Shown: positions 1 to 8,440, counted from the stretch's first letter. The stretch: 64,000 nucleotides of DNA from Vitreoscilla massiliensis (GCF_001457815.1 NZ_LN898221.1:355917-419916), one strand, 5' to 3'. Numbers and translations are program-made. Notes: generated from the sequence alone by a model not told the origin.

Positions 1-1
1 G

Positions 2-64
2 GTTGATTTGGATAAGATCCATCAAGCCATGTTAACAAGAGTCAAATCCTATATTCAGGAGTAA
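2..64 (+). CDS. C-terminal end of a truncated gene
   Basis: An open frame enters from the left edge and stops at 62-64, leaving 20 residues that end in VKSYIQE. Nothing in it identifies a family. It lies next to transposase-like debris, so it may be the tail of another mobile-element gene, but that is inference. Confidence 0.3.
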   Translation, partial: VDLDKIHQAMLTRVKSYIQE

Positions 65-194
65 TTCCCAATTACATTTCAATCTTGGGCGATACAAAAA
101 AGAACCTGAATTGAATACATTCAACCTGATAAGGTAAGCCACAGCAAAACGCTTATATTAAGCGTTACAAACGCATCGTCAGGTATGGGTCGTT

Positions 195-340
195 AAATCA
201 GCATTTGTTGAAGAGTTTTGGAAGACATTCAAGATGGTGCTAGCAATTGGTTATGGTTTTTCAAAAATGAAAGACCCCATCGCGCCCAGGCTGGTAAGTC
301 TGCGCTGACGGGTTTTGATTTTACTGAAACCTGCCATAAA
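195..340 (+). pseudogene. decayed IS3-like transposase remnant
   Basis: Two frames read together give SAFVEEFWKTFK followed by WLWFFKNERPHRAQAGKS. This recalls the end of the IS3-family DDE domain: the catalytic Glu region (VERFWxxxK), then FYNxxRPHxxxxGxTP. A frameshift near 230 and the loss of the middle segment show that it is dead. No terminal repeats are visible. It is unrelated in sequence to the intact IS3 element at the other end of the window. Confidence 0.3.
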
Positions 341-415
341 TATGTGAGGATTGGCACTGTGCTAGCAACAAGCCCCTGTCCAAATTGTCGCACTCAATCT
401 GACATACCAACCATA

Positions 416-456
416 AAAGCGGCCTGTAAACGCACAAAGCATTTACAGGCCGCTTT
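416..456. repeat. inverted pair of uptake-like repeat (terminator-like hairpin)
   Basis: AAAGCGGCCTGTAAA at 416-430 is mirrored by its reverse complement at 442-456. This gives a 15-bp stem with an 11-base loop and a T run. It can terminate the minus-strand gene that ends at 476. Each arm is one copy of the repeat discussed in the findings. Confidence 0.8.
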
Positions 457-475
457 AATAGCGATGATGAGTAGA

Positions 476-727
476 CTATTCTTTTTCGTGGAAGAAATCG
501 TAAGTCACGTCGTGGAACACATCGGCTTGTGGGTGGTTGTGGTAGTTCAATTCGCCACTGGTGTTGTCGAAGGTGAATTGGATGGATTCAATCACATCCA
601 CGGCCAAGTCTTGCGGCAAGCCGCGGATGATGCCTTTGATGGCGGCGGTGAGCACGCGGTTTTCCATGCGCACCACTTCGATTTGTTCTTCCAAAAATTC
701 CAAACGCTTTTCTAATTCTAAAGACAT
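476..727 (-). CDS. small protein with N-terminal coiled coil, function unknown
   Basis: This 83-residue protein starts MSLELEKRLEFLEEQIEVV. The first 35 residues form a leucine-rich heptad pattern resembling SlyX-type small coiled-coil proteins, although the rest does not match SlyX. The C-terminal half is acidic and rich in His and Phe (YHNHPQADVFHDVTYDFFHEKE). There is no signal peptide or membrane segment, so it is probably cytoplasmic. It lies 8 bp downstream of the ElaA-like gene on the same strand and is followed by a hairpin, so the two are probably co-transcribed. I do not recognise a function. Confidence 0.65.
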   Translation of the reverse strand: MSLELEKRLEFLEEQIEVVRMENRVLTAAIKGIIRGLPQDLAVDVIESIQFTFDNTSGELNYHNHPQADVFHDVTYDFFHEKE

Positions 728-735
728 GTCGCTTC

Positions 736-1197
736 CTAAGCTGTGTGTACCAGACGCATTTTAACGTGTTCTACACCACCATCGTCAAATACCTCGCCCT
801 CGCTCACGAAGCCAAAACGCTGATACCAAGCTTGCAGCGGCGTTTGCGCGGCGATGACCACGTCCAATTGTGGGAATTGGCGCTGCGCCGTGTCCAATGC
901 GGCCTGAAACACTTCCGTACCCAAATTTTGACCACGGTAAGCACTGGCCACCACCACGCGTCCGATTTGCGCATGTGGGATGCTCAAATGCGGTGGCACG
1001 ATGCGCGCGTAGGCTGCCAATTTGGCGCCGTCGTACACCATCACATGGGTGGCGTTGACATCGTTATTATCGGCATCCAAATACAGGCTGTGCTGCTCTA
1101 GCATAAACACTTGCTGACGCAGTTGCATGATTTGCTGCAATTGGATTAAGCTCAAGGCTGCAAACGGTTCGATGATGGTTTCAAATTGATTCAACAT
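736..1197 (-). CDS. elaA: GNAT acetyltransferase, ElaA family
   Basis: This 153-residue protein fits the ElaA branch of GCN5-related N-acetyltransferases. It has an N-terminal QLRQQVFMLEQ stretch, LAAYARIVPP, the acetyl-CoA-binding strand and loop IGRVVVASAYRGQNLG, and the C-terminal AWYQRFGFVSEGEVFDDGG. The substrate of ElaA proteins is unknown. I chose the ATG at 1197 over the upstream GTG at 1224 because GAAGG sits five bases before it. It faces the fieF-like gene and probably forms a unit with the small gene downstream. Confidence 0.8.
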   Translation of the reverse strand: MLNQFETIIEPFAALSLIQLQQIMQLRQQVFMLEQHSLYLDADNNDVNATHVMVYDGAKLAAYARIVPPHLSIPHAQIGRVVVASAYRGQNLGTEVFQAALDTAQRQFPQLDVVIAAQTPLQAWYQRFGFVSEGEVFDDGGVEHVKMRLVHTA

Positions 1198-1266
1198 ACA
1201 GACCTTCACGGTGGCAAAGCCCACACCTTAACCGCAAAACCCATGTCAGTCTAATCAATCCCGACT

Positions 1267-2196
1267 ATGACCACACAGAAAGAAATGATGACTCAGCGCG
1301 CCCATTTACTCAAACTTGCCACTTACAGCTCGGTTGCGGTGGCGCTGTTACTCATCCTCATCAAAGCCGTGGTGTGGTTCATGAGTGGCTCGGTCAGTAT
1401 TCTGGCGAGCTTGGTCGATTCCTTGATGGACGCAGGCGCCAGTGTGCTCAATTTGTTGGCAGTGCGTTTGGCCTTACAGCCGGCCGACCATGAACACCGC
1501 TTTGGTCACGGCAAGGCCGAAGGCATTGCCGCCTTGTTTCAGGCCGCTTTCATCATGGGTTCGGCCTCGTTCTTGATGCTCAATGCCATAGACCGCCTGC
1601 GCCATGCCAGCGCATTGCACATCACGCCGGTGGTGTTTGGGGTGATGTTGGCCTCGCTCATCATCACCATCGCCTTGGTGTCGTTTCAGCAATGGATTTT
1701 AAAACAAGTGCATTCCAGCGCCATCGCCGCCGACCGCTTGCACTACCTCACCGACATCCTCAGCAACATCGCCGTGCTCATCGCCTTGGGACTGAGCTGG
1801 TATGGTTGGCACCAAGCCGACGCCATCATCGGCATAGGCTTGGCCGTGTGGATAGGCTGGAGCGCTATCGGCATAGGCCGCGAGGCTTTGAACATGTTGA
1901 TGGACAAGGCCTTGCCCGACAGCGACATCGCTGCCATCAAAGCGGCAGTATGCCAAACCAGCGGCGTTTTGGGTTTGCACGATTTGCGTACACGCTTATC
2001 CGGTGAAACCCGCATCATCCAATGTCACATCGAATTACAAGACGATTTGCCCTTGCTGCAAGCACACGACATCGCCGTGGCAGCCGAGCACAACATCGCG
2101 GCGCTGTTTGACGACAGCGAAATCATCATCCACCTCGATCCTCAGAGCGTGGTCAACACACACACAACAACACACACACAAGGTTGTAATTCATGA
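1267..2196 (+). CDS. fieF: cation diffusion facilitator, FieF/YiiP type
   Basis: This 309-residue inner-membrane exporter belongs to the CDF family, which moves Zn2+ or Fe2+ out of the cytoplasm in exchange for protons. Several hydrophobic segments fill the first 210 residues. The DSLMDAG motif in TM2 and HYLTDILSN in TM5 supply the Asp/Asp and His/Asp metal site typical of YiiP. HRFGHGKAEG is the family loop after TM2-3. A cytoplasmic C-terminal domain follows, with a HIELQDD strand and the HNI and IHLDP segments. The stop overlaps the next start (ATGA), so the two are translationally coupled. Confidence 0.88.
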   Translation: MTTQKEMMTQRAHLLKLATYSSVAVALLLILIKAVVWFMSGSVSILASLVDSLMDAGASVLNLLAVRLALQPADHEHRFGHGKAEGIAALFQAAFIMGSASFLMLNAIDRLRHASALHITPVVFGVMLASLIITIALVSFQQWILKQVHSSAIAADRLHYLTDILSNIAVLIALGLSWYGWHQADAIIGIGLAVWIGWSAIGIGREALNMLMDKALPDSDIAAIKAAVCQTSGVLGLHDLRTRLSGETRIIQCHIELQDDLPLLQAHDIAVAAEHNIAALFDDSEIIIHLDPQSVVNTHTTTHTQGCNS

Positions 2197-3065
2197 GCGG
2201 TTTGGACAAAGCAGGTGCTTTACTGGTAGTGGTTTTATGGGGTTTGAATTTCTATTTTATCCATTTGGGTTTGCTCGATACCTCACCGTATTTATTGGGC
2301 TGTTTGCGCTTTTTGTGCGTACTCTTTCCAGCCATCTTCTTTATTAAAAAACCGAATGTGCCGTGGAAATGGCTGATTTTGTACGGTTTGTTCATCAGTT
2401 TTGGGCAATTCAGTTTCCTGTTTGGCGCCATCGCCGCCGGCATGCCTACTGGTTTGGCGGCGATTATTTTGCAATCGCAAGCGTTTTTCACCATCGTCAT
2501 CGCGGCCTGTATGATAGGTGAACGGGTCAAGACTTACCAAATCCTCGCCATGCTCATCGCTGGCGTCGGCTTGGGTTTGATTGCGTTTGGCCAATACCAA
2601 GGGCAGTTGCCGGTATTGGGGGTGTTATTGGTATTGCTGGCGGCGCTGTCGTGGGCCATCGGTAACATCACCGTCAAATACGTCGGTGCTGTCAACCCAC
2701 TCGCCTTGGTGGTATGGGGCAATTTGATTTGTCCGCTGCCGTTTTTCATTGCCGCCGTCAGCATAGACGGTTGGCAAGCTACCATAGAGCAGTTGCAACA
2801 CTGGAGTTGGGGCCGCATCATCTCTTTGGCGTATTTAAGCTGGGTGGCCAGCATTGTTGGCTATGGCTTATGGGGCAAGCTGATGAGCAAACACAGTGCC
2901 GCCAGTGTCGCCCCTTTGTCGCTGTTTGTGCCGGCAGTCGCGCTGGTGGTGGCCTTTTTTGTGTTGCATGAGCCGCTCAATCAATGGCACATCTTTGGCA
3001 TTGCGGTCTTGCTCATCGGTTTGATGGTGCATTTATTGCTGCCTTCATTGCGGAAAACCGCATAA
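2193..3065 (+). CDS. EamA/DMT-family inner-membrane permease
   Basis: This 290-residue protein has about ten hydrophobic segments in two similar halves, the layout of EamA (drug/metabolite) transporters. The N-terminal half starts AGALLVVVLWGLNFYFIHLG and the second half carries ALSWAIGNITVKYVG. DMT exporters of this type carry amino acids or other small metabolites, and the substrate cannot be read here. The start overlaps the fieF stop by four bases, suggesting one operon. An inverted repeat pair follows the stop. Confidence 0.85.
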   Translation: MSGLDKAGALLVVVLWGLNFYFIHLGLLDTSPYLLGCLRFLCVLFPAIFFIKKPNVPWKWLILYGLFISFGQFSFLFGAIAAGMPTGLAAIILQSQAFFTIVIAACMIGERVKTYQILAMLIAGVGLGLIAFGQYQGQLPVLGVLLVLLAALSWAIGNITVKYVGAVNPLALVVWGNLICPLPFFIAAVSIDGWQATIEQLQHWSWGRIISLAYLSWVASIVGYGLWGKLMSKHSAASVAPLSLFVPAVALVVAFFVLHEPLNQWHIFGIAVLLIGLMVHLLLPSLRKTA

Positions 3066-3097
3066 TTTTTGATTGCTGCACATCTTTTTTACCGTTG

Positions 3098-3144
3098 TTA
3101 CAGGCCGCTTGAGTGCTGAATCCATCAATATAAGCGGCCTGTAA
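3098..3144. repeat. inverted pair of uptake-like repeat
   Basis: TTACAGGCCGCTT at 3098-3110 and AAGCGGCCTGTAA at 3132-3144 form an inverted pair around a 21-base loop. It lies just after the EamA gene. Here the reverse-complement copy comes first, opposite to the order in most of the other hairpins. Confidence 0.8.
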
Positions 3145-3310
3145 TTGGGTTTTGACAAAATAATTTCACTTTTTTGGGCATGGATTAATTCGGCACAAAT
3201 GGCCAACAAAGCCCAAAGCGTTCAAACACTTGTTAACAATCACCGTGTGCAAACCCTGCCAGAATCAGGCCAAACATGACATGTGCACGAAAAATAATTG
3301 CAAAAAGCGC

Positions 3311-3339
3311 TTGCCAAGATGGCAGAGCATCCCTATAAT
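3311..3339 (+). promoter_or_regulatory. sigma-70 promoter of the tRNA cluster
   Basis: TTGCCA at 3311-3316 and a perfect TATAAT at 3334-3339 are separated by 17 bases. The G+C-rich stretch that follows (TCGCCTCCG) resembles the discriminator of stringently controlled stable-RNA promoters. The first tRNA begins about 50 bases downstream. Confidence 0.8.
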
Positions 3340-3392
3340 TCGCCTCCGTTGTCGCAGTTAAGCAATCACAAGCACAGCAAGTGATTAACACC

Positions 3393-3469
3393 GCACCCGT
3401 AGCTCAGTTGGATAGAGTATCTGGCTACGAACCAGAGGGTCGGGCGTTCGAATCGCTCCGGGTGCACCA
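3393..3469 (+). tRNA. tRNA-Arg (anticodon ACG), copy 1
   Basis: The 77-base gene has encoded CCA, a 7-bp acceptor stem (GCACCCG paired near the 3' end), the D-arm AGCTCAGTTGGATAGAG, anticodon loop CTACGAA and T-arm GTTCGAATC. It is the first gene of a six-tRNA array. Confidence 0.97.
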
Positions 3470-3486
3470 TTAACTGCCACATCATT

Positions 3487-3561
3487 GCGCTCATCGTCTA
3501 GCGGTTAGGACACTGCCCTTTCACGGCGGCAACCGGGGTTCGATTCCCCGTGGGCGTACCA
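3487..3561 (+). tRNA. tRNA-Glu (anticodon TTC), copy 1
   Basis: The 75-base gene has encoded CCA, D-arm GTCTAGCGGTTAGGAC, anticodon loop CTTTCAC and T-arm GGTTCGATTCC. It pairs with the preceding tRNA-Arg, and the pair is repeated three times. Confidence 0.97.
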
Positions 3562-3656
3562 GTTTTCAAAAATCCAAAGCGATTTGGGTTTTAACCGAAG
3601 TAAGTTTTTAGTTGTCGCAGTTTTGAATCACCCCTGTTTCAGTAGTGATTGATACC

Positions 3657-3733
3657 GCACCCGTAGCTCAGTTGGATAGAGTATTTGGCTACGAACCAAA
3701 GGGTCGGGCGTTCGAATCGCTCCGGGTGCACCA
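3657..3733 (+). tRNA. tRNA-Arg (anticodon ACG), copy 2
   Basis: Identical to copies 1 and 3 except in the anticodon stem, where a C-G pair is replaced by T-A: TTTGG...CCAAA instead of TCTGG...CCAGA. The change is compensated, so the gene is expected to work. Confidence 0.97.
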
Positions 3734-3751
3734 TTAAACTGTTTCATCTAT

Positions 3752-3826
3752 GCGCTCATCGTCTAGCGGTTAGGACACTGCCCTTTCACGGCGGCAACCG
3801 GGGTTCGATTCCCCGTGGGCGTACCA
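3752..3826 (+). tRNA. tRNA-Glu (anticodon TTC), copy 2
   Basis: Same sequence as copy 1, with encoded CCA. It is the second member of the second Arg/Glu pair. Confidence 0.97.
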
Positions 3827-3883
3827 TACAATGATTCCTCGGAATCTACATTTTGTTGTTACAGTCACGGTTTCGCAAGAAAT

Positions 3884-3960
3884 GCACCCGTAGCTCAGTT
3901 GGATAGAGTATCTGGCTACGAACCAGAGGGTCGGGCGTTCGAATCGCTCCGGGTGCACCA
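3884..3960 (+). tRNA. tRNA-Arg (anticodon ACG), copy 3
   Basis: Same sequence as copy 1, with encoded CCA. The spacer before it differs from the spacers between the other pairs. Confidence 0.97.
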
Positions 3961-3977
3961 AAAACTGTTACATCAAC

Positions 3978-4052
3978 GCGCTCATCGTCTAGCGGTTAGG
4001 ACACTGCCCTTTCACGGCGGCAACCGGGGTTCGATTCCCCGTGGGCGTACCA
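3978..4052 (+). tRNA. tRNA-Glu (anticodon TTC), copy 3
   Basis: Same sequence as copies 1 and 2. It is the last tRNA, seven bases before the terminator. Confidence 0.97.
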
Positions 4053-4058
4053 ACATTT

Positions 4059-4086
4059 AAAGCCAGCTTTTAAGCTGGCTTTTTTG
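4059..4086 (+). terminator. terminator of the tRNA array
   Basis: AAGCCAGCTT pairs with AAGCTGGCTT across a short loop and is followed by seven T. This is a standard intrinsic terminator closing the six-tRNA transcript. Confidence 0.9.
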
Positions 4087-4207
4087 TCGCTTGCATTTTG
4101 CTCAGCGCTTGGATTCACAAACCGCACGTCTGAACACCATCACCACAAGCACATTCAAACCCACACTCCAATTACTGAAGTTTAAATAATATTTTAATAA
4201 TATGACC

Positions 4208-4241
4208 AATGCGGCCTGTCATAATGTCAGGCCGCATTTTT
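4208..4241. repeat. variant uptake-like hairpin
   Basis: AATGCGGCCTG at 4208-4218 is mirrored at 4228-4238 and followed by Ts. The repeat here continues GTC rather than GTAA, so it is a diverged pair. It may act as a second terminator after the tRNA array. Confidence 0.65.
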
Positions 4242-4324
4242 ATTAGATTCAATACCTATAAAGATAAAGCCATAAGTGCATAAAACCCACAATCATTTAT
4301 GCATTAACACAGTTTTGCCTATGT

Positions 4325-4449
4325 CAAAATGCTTGAAGAGCTGCCTGACTCGCAAACCGCCCTAGGCACACTTAAGCAAGGCCAACAATGCGCTAGCGCC
4401 AACTTGCCATTGGTCATCGCTGCTGCGGTTTGCATGTTCAAGCATTTTG
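4325..4449. other. 125-base imperfect inverted-repeat element, function unknown
   Basis: CAAAATGCTTGAA at 4325-4337 is exactly mirrored at 4437-4449. Inside it, GCAAACCGC at about 4352-4360 is mirrored by GCGGTTTGC at about 4425-4433. Further in there is a GCGCTAGCGC palindrome and an imperfect GGCCAA/TTGGTC match. The nested stems could fold into one long RNA hairpin or be a small non-autonomous mobile element. It does not carry the uptake-like repeat. No convincing gene lies in 4087-4554 otherwise. Confidence 0.5.
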
Positions 4450-4554
4450 GGCTGTGCACAGACAGCAAAAACGCCGCAGTGTTTGACTTGGCCCCATGAA
4501 AGCCCCTGCCAAAACGGGTACAATGTCGCGCTATAATAATATTGAAAGAAAGTC

Positions 4555-5562
4555 ATGAATTTCCCACCTCGTTACACACCCTCTACCCGCATGCGCCGCA
4601 TGCGTCGCGATGCTTTCTCGCGCCATTTGATGCAAGAAAACACATTAACGGTTAAAGATTTGATTTTGCCAGTGTTCATCTTAGAAGGCAGCAATGTTGA
4701 ACAAGATGTGAGCTCCATGCCCGGCGTGAAACGCCAAAGCTTGGACAAATTGTTTGATACCTGCGAAGAGTGTGTGCAACTCGGTATCCCCTTAATCGAT
4801 TTGTTCCCTGCCGATTTGAGCAACAAAAGCCTGTACGCCGAAGAAGCCTACAATCCAGACGGCTTGGTGCCGACCGCCATCCGTGAAATCCGCGCCCGCT
4901 TCCCTGATTTGGGCGTGATGACCGACGTGGCCTTAGACCCTTACACCACCCACGGCCAAGACGGCATCATCGATGCCGACGGCTATGTGATGAACGACAT
5001 CACCATCGAAGTGTTGATCAAACAGTCGTTGTGCCATGCCGACGCTGGCGCGCACATCATCTCGCCTTCAGACATGATGGATGGCCGCATTGGCGCCATC
5101 CGCGAAGCCTTGGAAGACGCAGGCCACGAATTGACCCGCATCATATCTTACTCGGCCAAATACGCGTCTTGCTTCTATGGTCCCTTCCGTGAAGCCGTCG
5201 GTTCGGCTGGCAATTTGGGCAAAGCCGACAAAAAGACTTACCAAATGGACCCTGCCAACAGCAACGAAGCCTTGCACGAAGTGGCTTTGGACATCCAAGA
5301 AGGCGCGGACATGGTGATGATCAAACCGGGCATGCCATATTTGGACGTCATCCGCCGCGTTAAAGACGAATTCGCTGTTCCCACTTATGCTTACCAAGTG
5401 TCAGGCGAATACGCGATGTTGATGGCAGCGATACAAAACGGCTGGCTAGACCGTGACCAATCCATCTTAGAAAGCCTGATGGCATTCAAACGCGCTGGCG
5501 CCGATGGCGTGTTAACGTATTTCGCCATTGAAGCGGCGAAATTAATCCGCCAACAAGCGTAA
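4555..5562 (+). CDS. hemB: delta-aminolevulinic acid dehydratase (porphobilinogen synthase)
   Basis: This 335-residue cytosolic enzyme condenses two 5-aminolevulinate molecules to porphobilinogen in heme synthesis. The two Schiff-base lysines are visible: K202 in ISYSAKYASC and K257 in VMIKPGMPY. The arginine-rich start (RMRRMRRDAFSRHLMQEN) is typical. The metal-site region reads DVALDPYTTHGQDG. It lacks the cysteine triad of zinc-type enzymes, which points to the Mg/allosteric type. It is a single-gene unit closed by a hairpin made of two uptake-like repeats. Confidence 0.97.
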   Translation: MNFPPRYTPSTRMRRMRRDAFSRHLMQENTLTVKDLILPVFILEGSNVEQDVSSMPGVKRQSLDKLFDTCEECVQLGIPLIDLFPADLSNKSLYAEEAYNPDGLVPTAIREIRARFPDLGVMTDVALDPYTTHGQDGIIDADGYVMNDITIEVLIKQSLCHADAGAHIISPSDMMDGRIGAIREALEDAGHELTRIISYSAKYASCFYGPFREAVGSAGNLGKADKKTYQMDPANSNEALHEVALDIQEGADMVMIKPGMPYLDVIRRVKDEFAVPTYAYQVSGEYAMLMAAIQNGWLDRDQSILESLMAFKRAGADGVLTYFAIEAAKLIRQQA

Positions 5563-5582
5563 TACCTCGTTGTGATTCAATC

Positions 5583-5624
5583 AAGCGGCCTGTAAACACA
5601 TGATGTGCTTACAGGCCGCTTTTT
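5583..5624 (+). terminator. hemB terminator built from two uptake-like repeats
   Basis: AAGCGGCCTGTAA at 5583-5595 is mirrored by TTACAGGCCGCTT at 5609-5621. The CACA/TGTG bases at the loop extend the stem, and a T run follows. The hairpin lies 20 bases after the hemB stop and shows the repeat used as an intrinsic terminator. Confidence 0.85.
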
Positions 5625-5695
5625 ATGTTGTTTACCATCTGTTTAACTTTGTTGTGGCTGCTTTTACATACGCAACACCCACAGAGCATTAAACC

Positions 5696-6799
5696 TTAAC
5701 GGCTGCGCTGTTCATACACCCGTCCCCAGCGCGAATTTTGATTGCTGGCTTGGGCATGCACTTGCAAGGCTTCGTAACGCATGTTTTTAAACGCCTCGGC
5801 CGCTTTGGGGTAACCCAGCTCTGCCAGCGGCGTGGTGCGGGCGAAATCGGCCAAAGAAGTGCCCATGCGCACGGCGGTAAAGCGGTTGACCCGACAGGTG
5901 ATTTCATCGCCTGCACTGGCGCTGCAATCATTGGGATTGAAACCCACGTTTTGGTTTTCGGCATAAAAGCCGTCTACCAACACGATTTCACTGGGGTTGA
6001 CCTTGAAGGTGGCAAACGGCTGGTCCAGCCCCACACGCAAACGCAGATTTGGCACTTGCTTGGATTGAGTCGCCAAATACCAACCCGCCGCCCGATCGAG
6101 GCTGCTGTATTCATACGCATAATCCGAATACTGCACACAAGCACCGCTGGCCGTGTGCACCAAGGAGCAATAGCTTTGCGTGGCCGTTTTGGTGCTGTAA
6201 CGGTCGTTAGACCACTGCGGCTCTTGGTGATACTCCGTCGCTTCGATCTGCGCAATCAACACCTTGCCCAAGCCGCCGCTTTTCAATTTCGCTTGCGGAC
6301 TCAACACTGGCAAAGGGCTGCGCGGTCGCACGGTTTCACTGGCCTTCAAGCCATAACGCCCCGGCGCCACAATAAACACCTGATAGGCAGTGCGCCCGTC
6401 GACCAATTGCAAGTGCGCGCTGTGCTCTTTTTTCGTGTGCCAATACAGGTGCCCAGGCCCAGCATTAAAATATTGACCAGGGATGTCCAAGTTTTGCCAT
6501 TGCATGCCCGAATCGCGCAACATATTGAACGTCACCATGTCATCGGCACGGCTAAAATCCCAACCGCCTATGCTGTCCAAATTCGGTGTGGTCATCACCA
6601 CCACTCCCATGCCGGTTTGCACCGCCGCGCTGATGCGCACCTCCACCGCATCCCGCGCTTGCTTGCTGCCATTGCGATTGCCTATGTACATGCTGTTGCT
6701 GCAGGCACTGAGCACACACACCGCCGTCCCCACTGCCATCCATTGCCCCATGCGCAGGCGCCGCGTGCTGTTTGGCATGTCTTGTTGGTTGCTGTTCAT
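5696..6799 (-). CDS. predicted lipoprotein, function unknown
   Basis: Read from the ATG at 6799 this is a 367-residue protein. Its signal peptide ends in a lipobox (VCVLSAC, Cys33), so it should be lipid-anchored in an envelope membrane. The open frame runs further upstream, but that part would overlap the divergent gene and lacks a signal peptide. The mature part has alternating hydrophobic strands, several Cys (YCSLVH, GACVQY, NDCSAS, ITCRVN) and no motif I recognise. VIVAPGRYGLKAS looks like a beta-sandwich strand. It is encoded alone, convergent to hemB. Confidence 0.7.
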   Translation of the reverse strand: MNSNQQDMPNSTRRLRMGQWMAVGTAVCVLSACSNSMYIGNRNGSKQARDAVEVRISAAVQTGMGVVVMTTPNLDSIGGWDFSRADDMVTFNMLRDSGMQWQNLDIPGQYFNAGPGHLYWHTKKEHSAHLQLVDGRTAYQVFIVAPGRYGLKASETVRPRSPLPVLSPQAKLKSGGLGKVLIAQIEATEYHQEPQWSNDRYSTKTATQSYCSLVHTASGACVQYSDYAYEYSSLDRAAGWYLATQSKQVPNLRLRVGLDQPFATFKVNPSEIVLVDGFYAENQNVGFNPNDCSASAGDEITCRVNRFTAVRMGTSLADFARTTPLAELGYPKAAEAFKNMRYEALQVHAQASNQNSRWGRVYEQRSR

Positions 6800-6909
6800 C
6801 GTGGCTGCTCCCGTGTCTATCGTGTCTTGTGAGTATGTAACGCCGCCGTGACCACTACATTCATTTGGCAAAATAAAATATTTGCATCTGTGCGTCAACA
6901 CTTGCCTAC

Positions 6910-6924
6910 AAGCGGCCTGTAAAC
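6910..6924 (+). repeat. single uptake-like repeat
   Basis: AAGCGGCCTGTAAAC stands alone in the intergenic region between the divergent lipoprotein and cupin genes. It has no inverted partner nearby. Confidence 0.75.
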
Positions 6925-7050
6925 CTGCATGTTCAATTGCAACTTGTGCAACAAACAAGGACTTAGCCCCAAGCACGCACACGAAAACACTTGAAATTGG
7001 CCGCCGTTCTGCTATCTTCAAGTCAGTCCACACACACCACCACACCTTCC

Positions 7051-7932
7051 ATGAGTTTTTTGTTAAGCCCCATAGACACTGTTGACACCATTACCCGCGC
7101 CGATTTTTGCCAACACTATTTGTTGCCGCGCAAACCGCTGCTCATCAAAAACATGACGCACTCATGGCCGGCCTACCACAAATGGAATTTGGATTATATG
7201 AAGCACGTGGTTGGCGACATCACCGTGCCGCTGTACGACAGCGCCAAAGCCGACCCTGCCGCCCCCATCAATGCCGCCAGCCGAGAAATGCGTTTTGGCG
7301 ATTACATCAATTTAATCCAACGCCAACCCACCGACTTGCGTATTTTCCTGTTTGACCCCATCAAACACGCGCCGCGCTTGCTCGATGATTATGGGTTTCC
7401 CACCGATTTGATGGGCGGCTTCTTGGACAAACACCCGAATTTATTCTTTGGTGGTCAAGGCTCAGAGACTTTTTTGCACTACGATTTGGACTTGGCGCAC
7501 ATTTTTCACAGCCATTTTGGCGGGCGCAAACGCGTGTTATTGTTCGCCCCCGAGTGGAAGCAGCGCCTGTATCACATTCCTTACGCTACCTATGCCTTAG
7601 AAGACTACGACATTGCCAATCCCGATTTTGAGCGTTTTCCAGCGTTAAAAGACATCGAGGGCATAGAGTGCATACTGGAACATGGCGACACCTTGTTCAT
7701 GCCCAGCGCTTGGTGGCATTGGATGCAATATGTGGACTGCGGCTTTTCGCTGTCGCTGCGCGCATGGGACAAATCGTGGCGCATCAAGGCGCAATCGCTG
7801 TGGAACCTGACCGTACAGCGCCAATTTGATAATTTTATGAAAGCCAAATACCAAGGCCGCTATATGGCATGGAAAGAACAACAGGCATGGCAGCGCGCCG
7901 ACAAGGCTTTGCGCAATCACTTGCCCAAATAA
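7051..7932 (+). CDS. JmjC/cupin-8 family Fe(II)/2-oxoglutarate-dependent hydroxylase
   Basis: This 293-residue protein (ATG at 7051; an upstream TTG frame is less likely) has the cupin-8 fold. PRKPLLIKNM begins the barrel, and HYD (H143, D145) and the later H223 in SAWWHWM form the two-His/one-carboxylate iron site. GRKRVLLFAP supplies the 2-oxoglutarate-binding side. Relatives hydroxylate protein or tRNA side chains, and the target here is unknown. The C-terminal tail is helical and rich in Trp, Arg and Lys. It is a single gene, divergent from the lipoprotein gene. Confidence 0.8.
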   Translation: MSFLLSPIDTVDTITRADFCQHYLLPRKPLLIKNMTHSWPAYHKWNLDYMKHVVGDITVPLYDSAKADPAAPINAASREMRFGDYINLIQRQPTDLRIFLFDPIKHAPRLLDDYGFPTDLMGGFLDKHPNLFFGGQGSETFLHYDLDLAHIFHSHFGGRKRVLLFAPEWKQRLYHIPYATYALEDYDIANPDFERFPALKDIEGIECILEHGDTLFMPSAWWHWMQYVDCGFSLSLRAWDKSWRIKAQSLWNLTVQRQFDNFMKAKYQGRYMAWKEQQAWQRADKALRNHLPK

Positions 7933-8440
7933 GCTTGTGACCATAGAGCAAGCGCTTGCCACGACACAATGTTCTAAAACACTGGGTTAAAACCAGCGCA
8001 GTGACAGCGATAATAGCGCTATCAAAGCCATGCCCAAGCGCTGTATCGCAAACTCTGTATCTTTAGCATAAGCGGCCTGTAAATAACTTTGTTGCGTTTC
8101 CATATCCTTGTGCGCACATACTGCATGCATTTAATGATGGCAATAGCACAGCAGAATGTTTGCATGCGCTGCTTCGCTTCCTCTATGGTGATTTTATTGA
8201 TTGCCTCCACAATGAAACATCGCTAAAACCACCGCAATACTCATCTAGCGACTGCCCCCTGACTGTGCCCATTTAAGCAAGAAACACCTGTAGATGCGGC
8301 AACATCTGTGCCACTACACCGCCCAACTGCACCGAAATGCAGCCTATGTGTAAATAACAGGCCGCTTGTGAACACTTTTGCACCTGCGCAGTCTATGCAA
8401 CATCTTCCCTCTGCGACGGCTTTAGCGAAAGGTGACGGCC
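7933..8440. other. 508-base gap without a convincing gene
   Basis: The stretch holds one complete uptake-like repeat (AAGCGGCCTGTAAA at 8070-8083) and a diverged one (TAACAGGCCGCTT at 8355-8367). Short open frames here lack ribosome sites and recognisable content. No terminator or RNA gene is evident. Confidence 0.6.

Noticed and set aside
4325..4449. Correia repeat enclosed element
   Set aside because: The ends do not resemble the TATAGTGGATT termini of Correia elements.
4362..4556. 64-residue minus-strand open frame
   Set aside because: It lies inside the nested inverted repeat, has no ribosome site and no plausible protein features.
5738..6832. 364-residue plus-strand frame opposite the lipoprotein gene
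   Set aside because: The minus-strand frame has a start, a lipobox and a sensible composition. The plus-strand frame is His/Arg-rich without motifs and has no ribosome site.
8022..8210. 62-residue minus-strand open frame
   Set aside because: No ribosome site, and composition like non-coding sequence. It covers a single uptake-like repeat.
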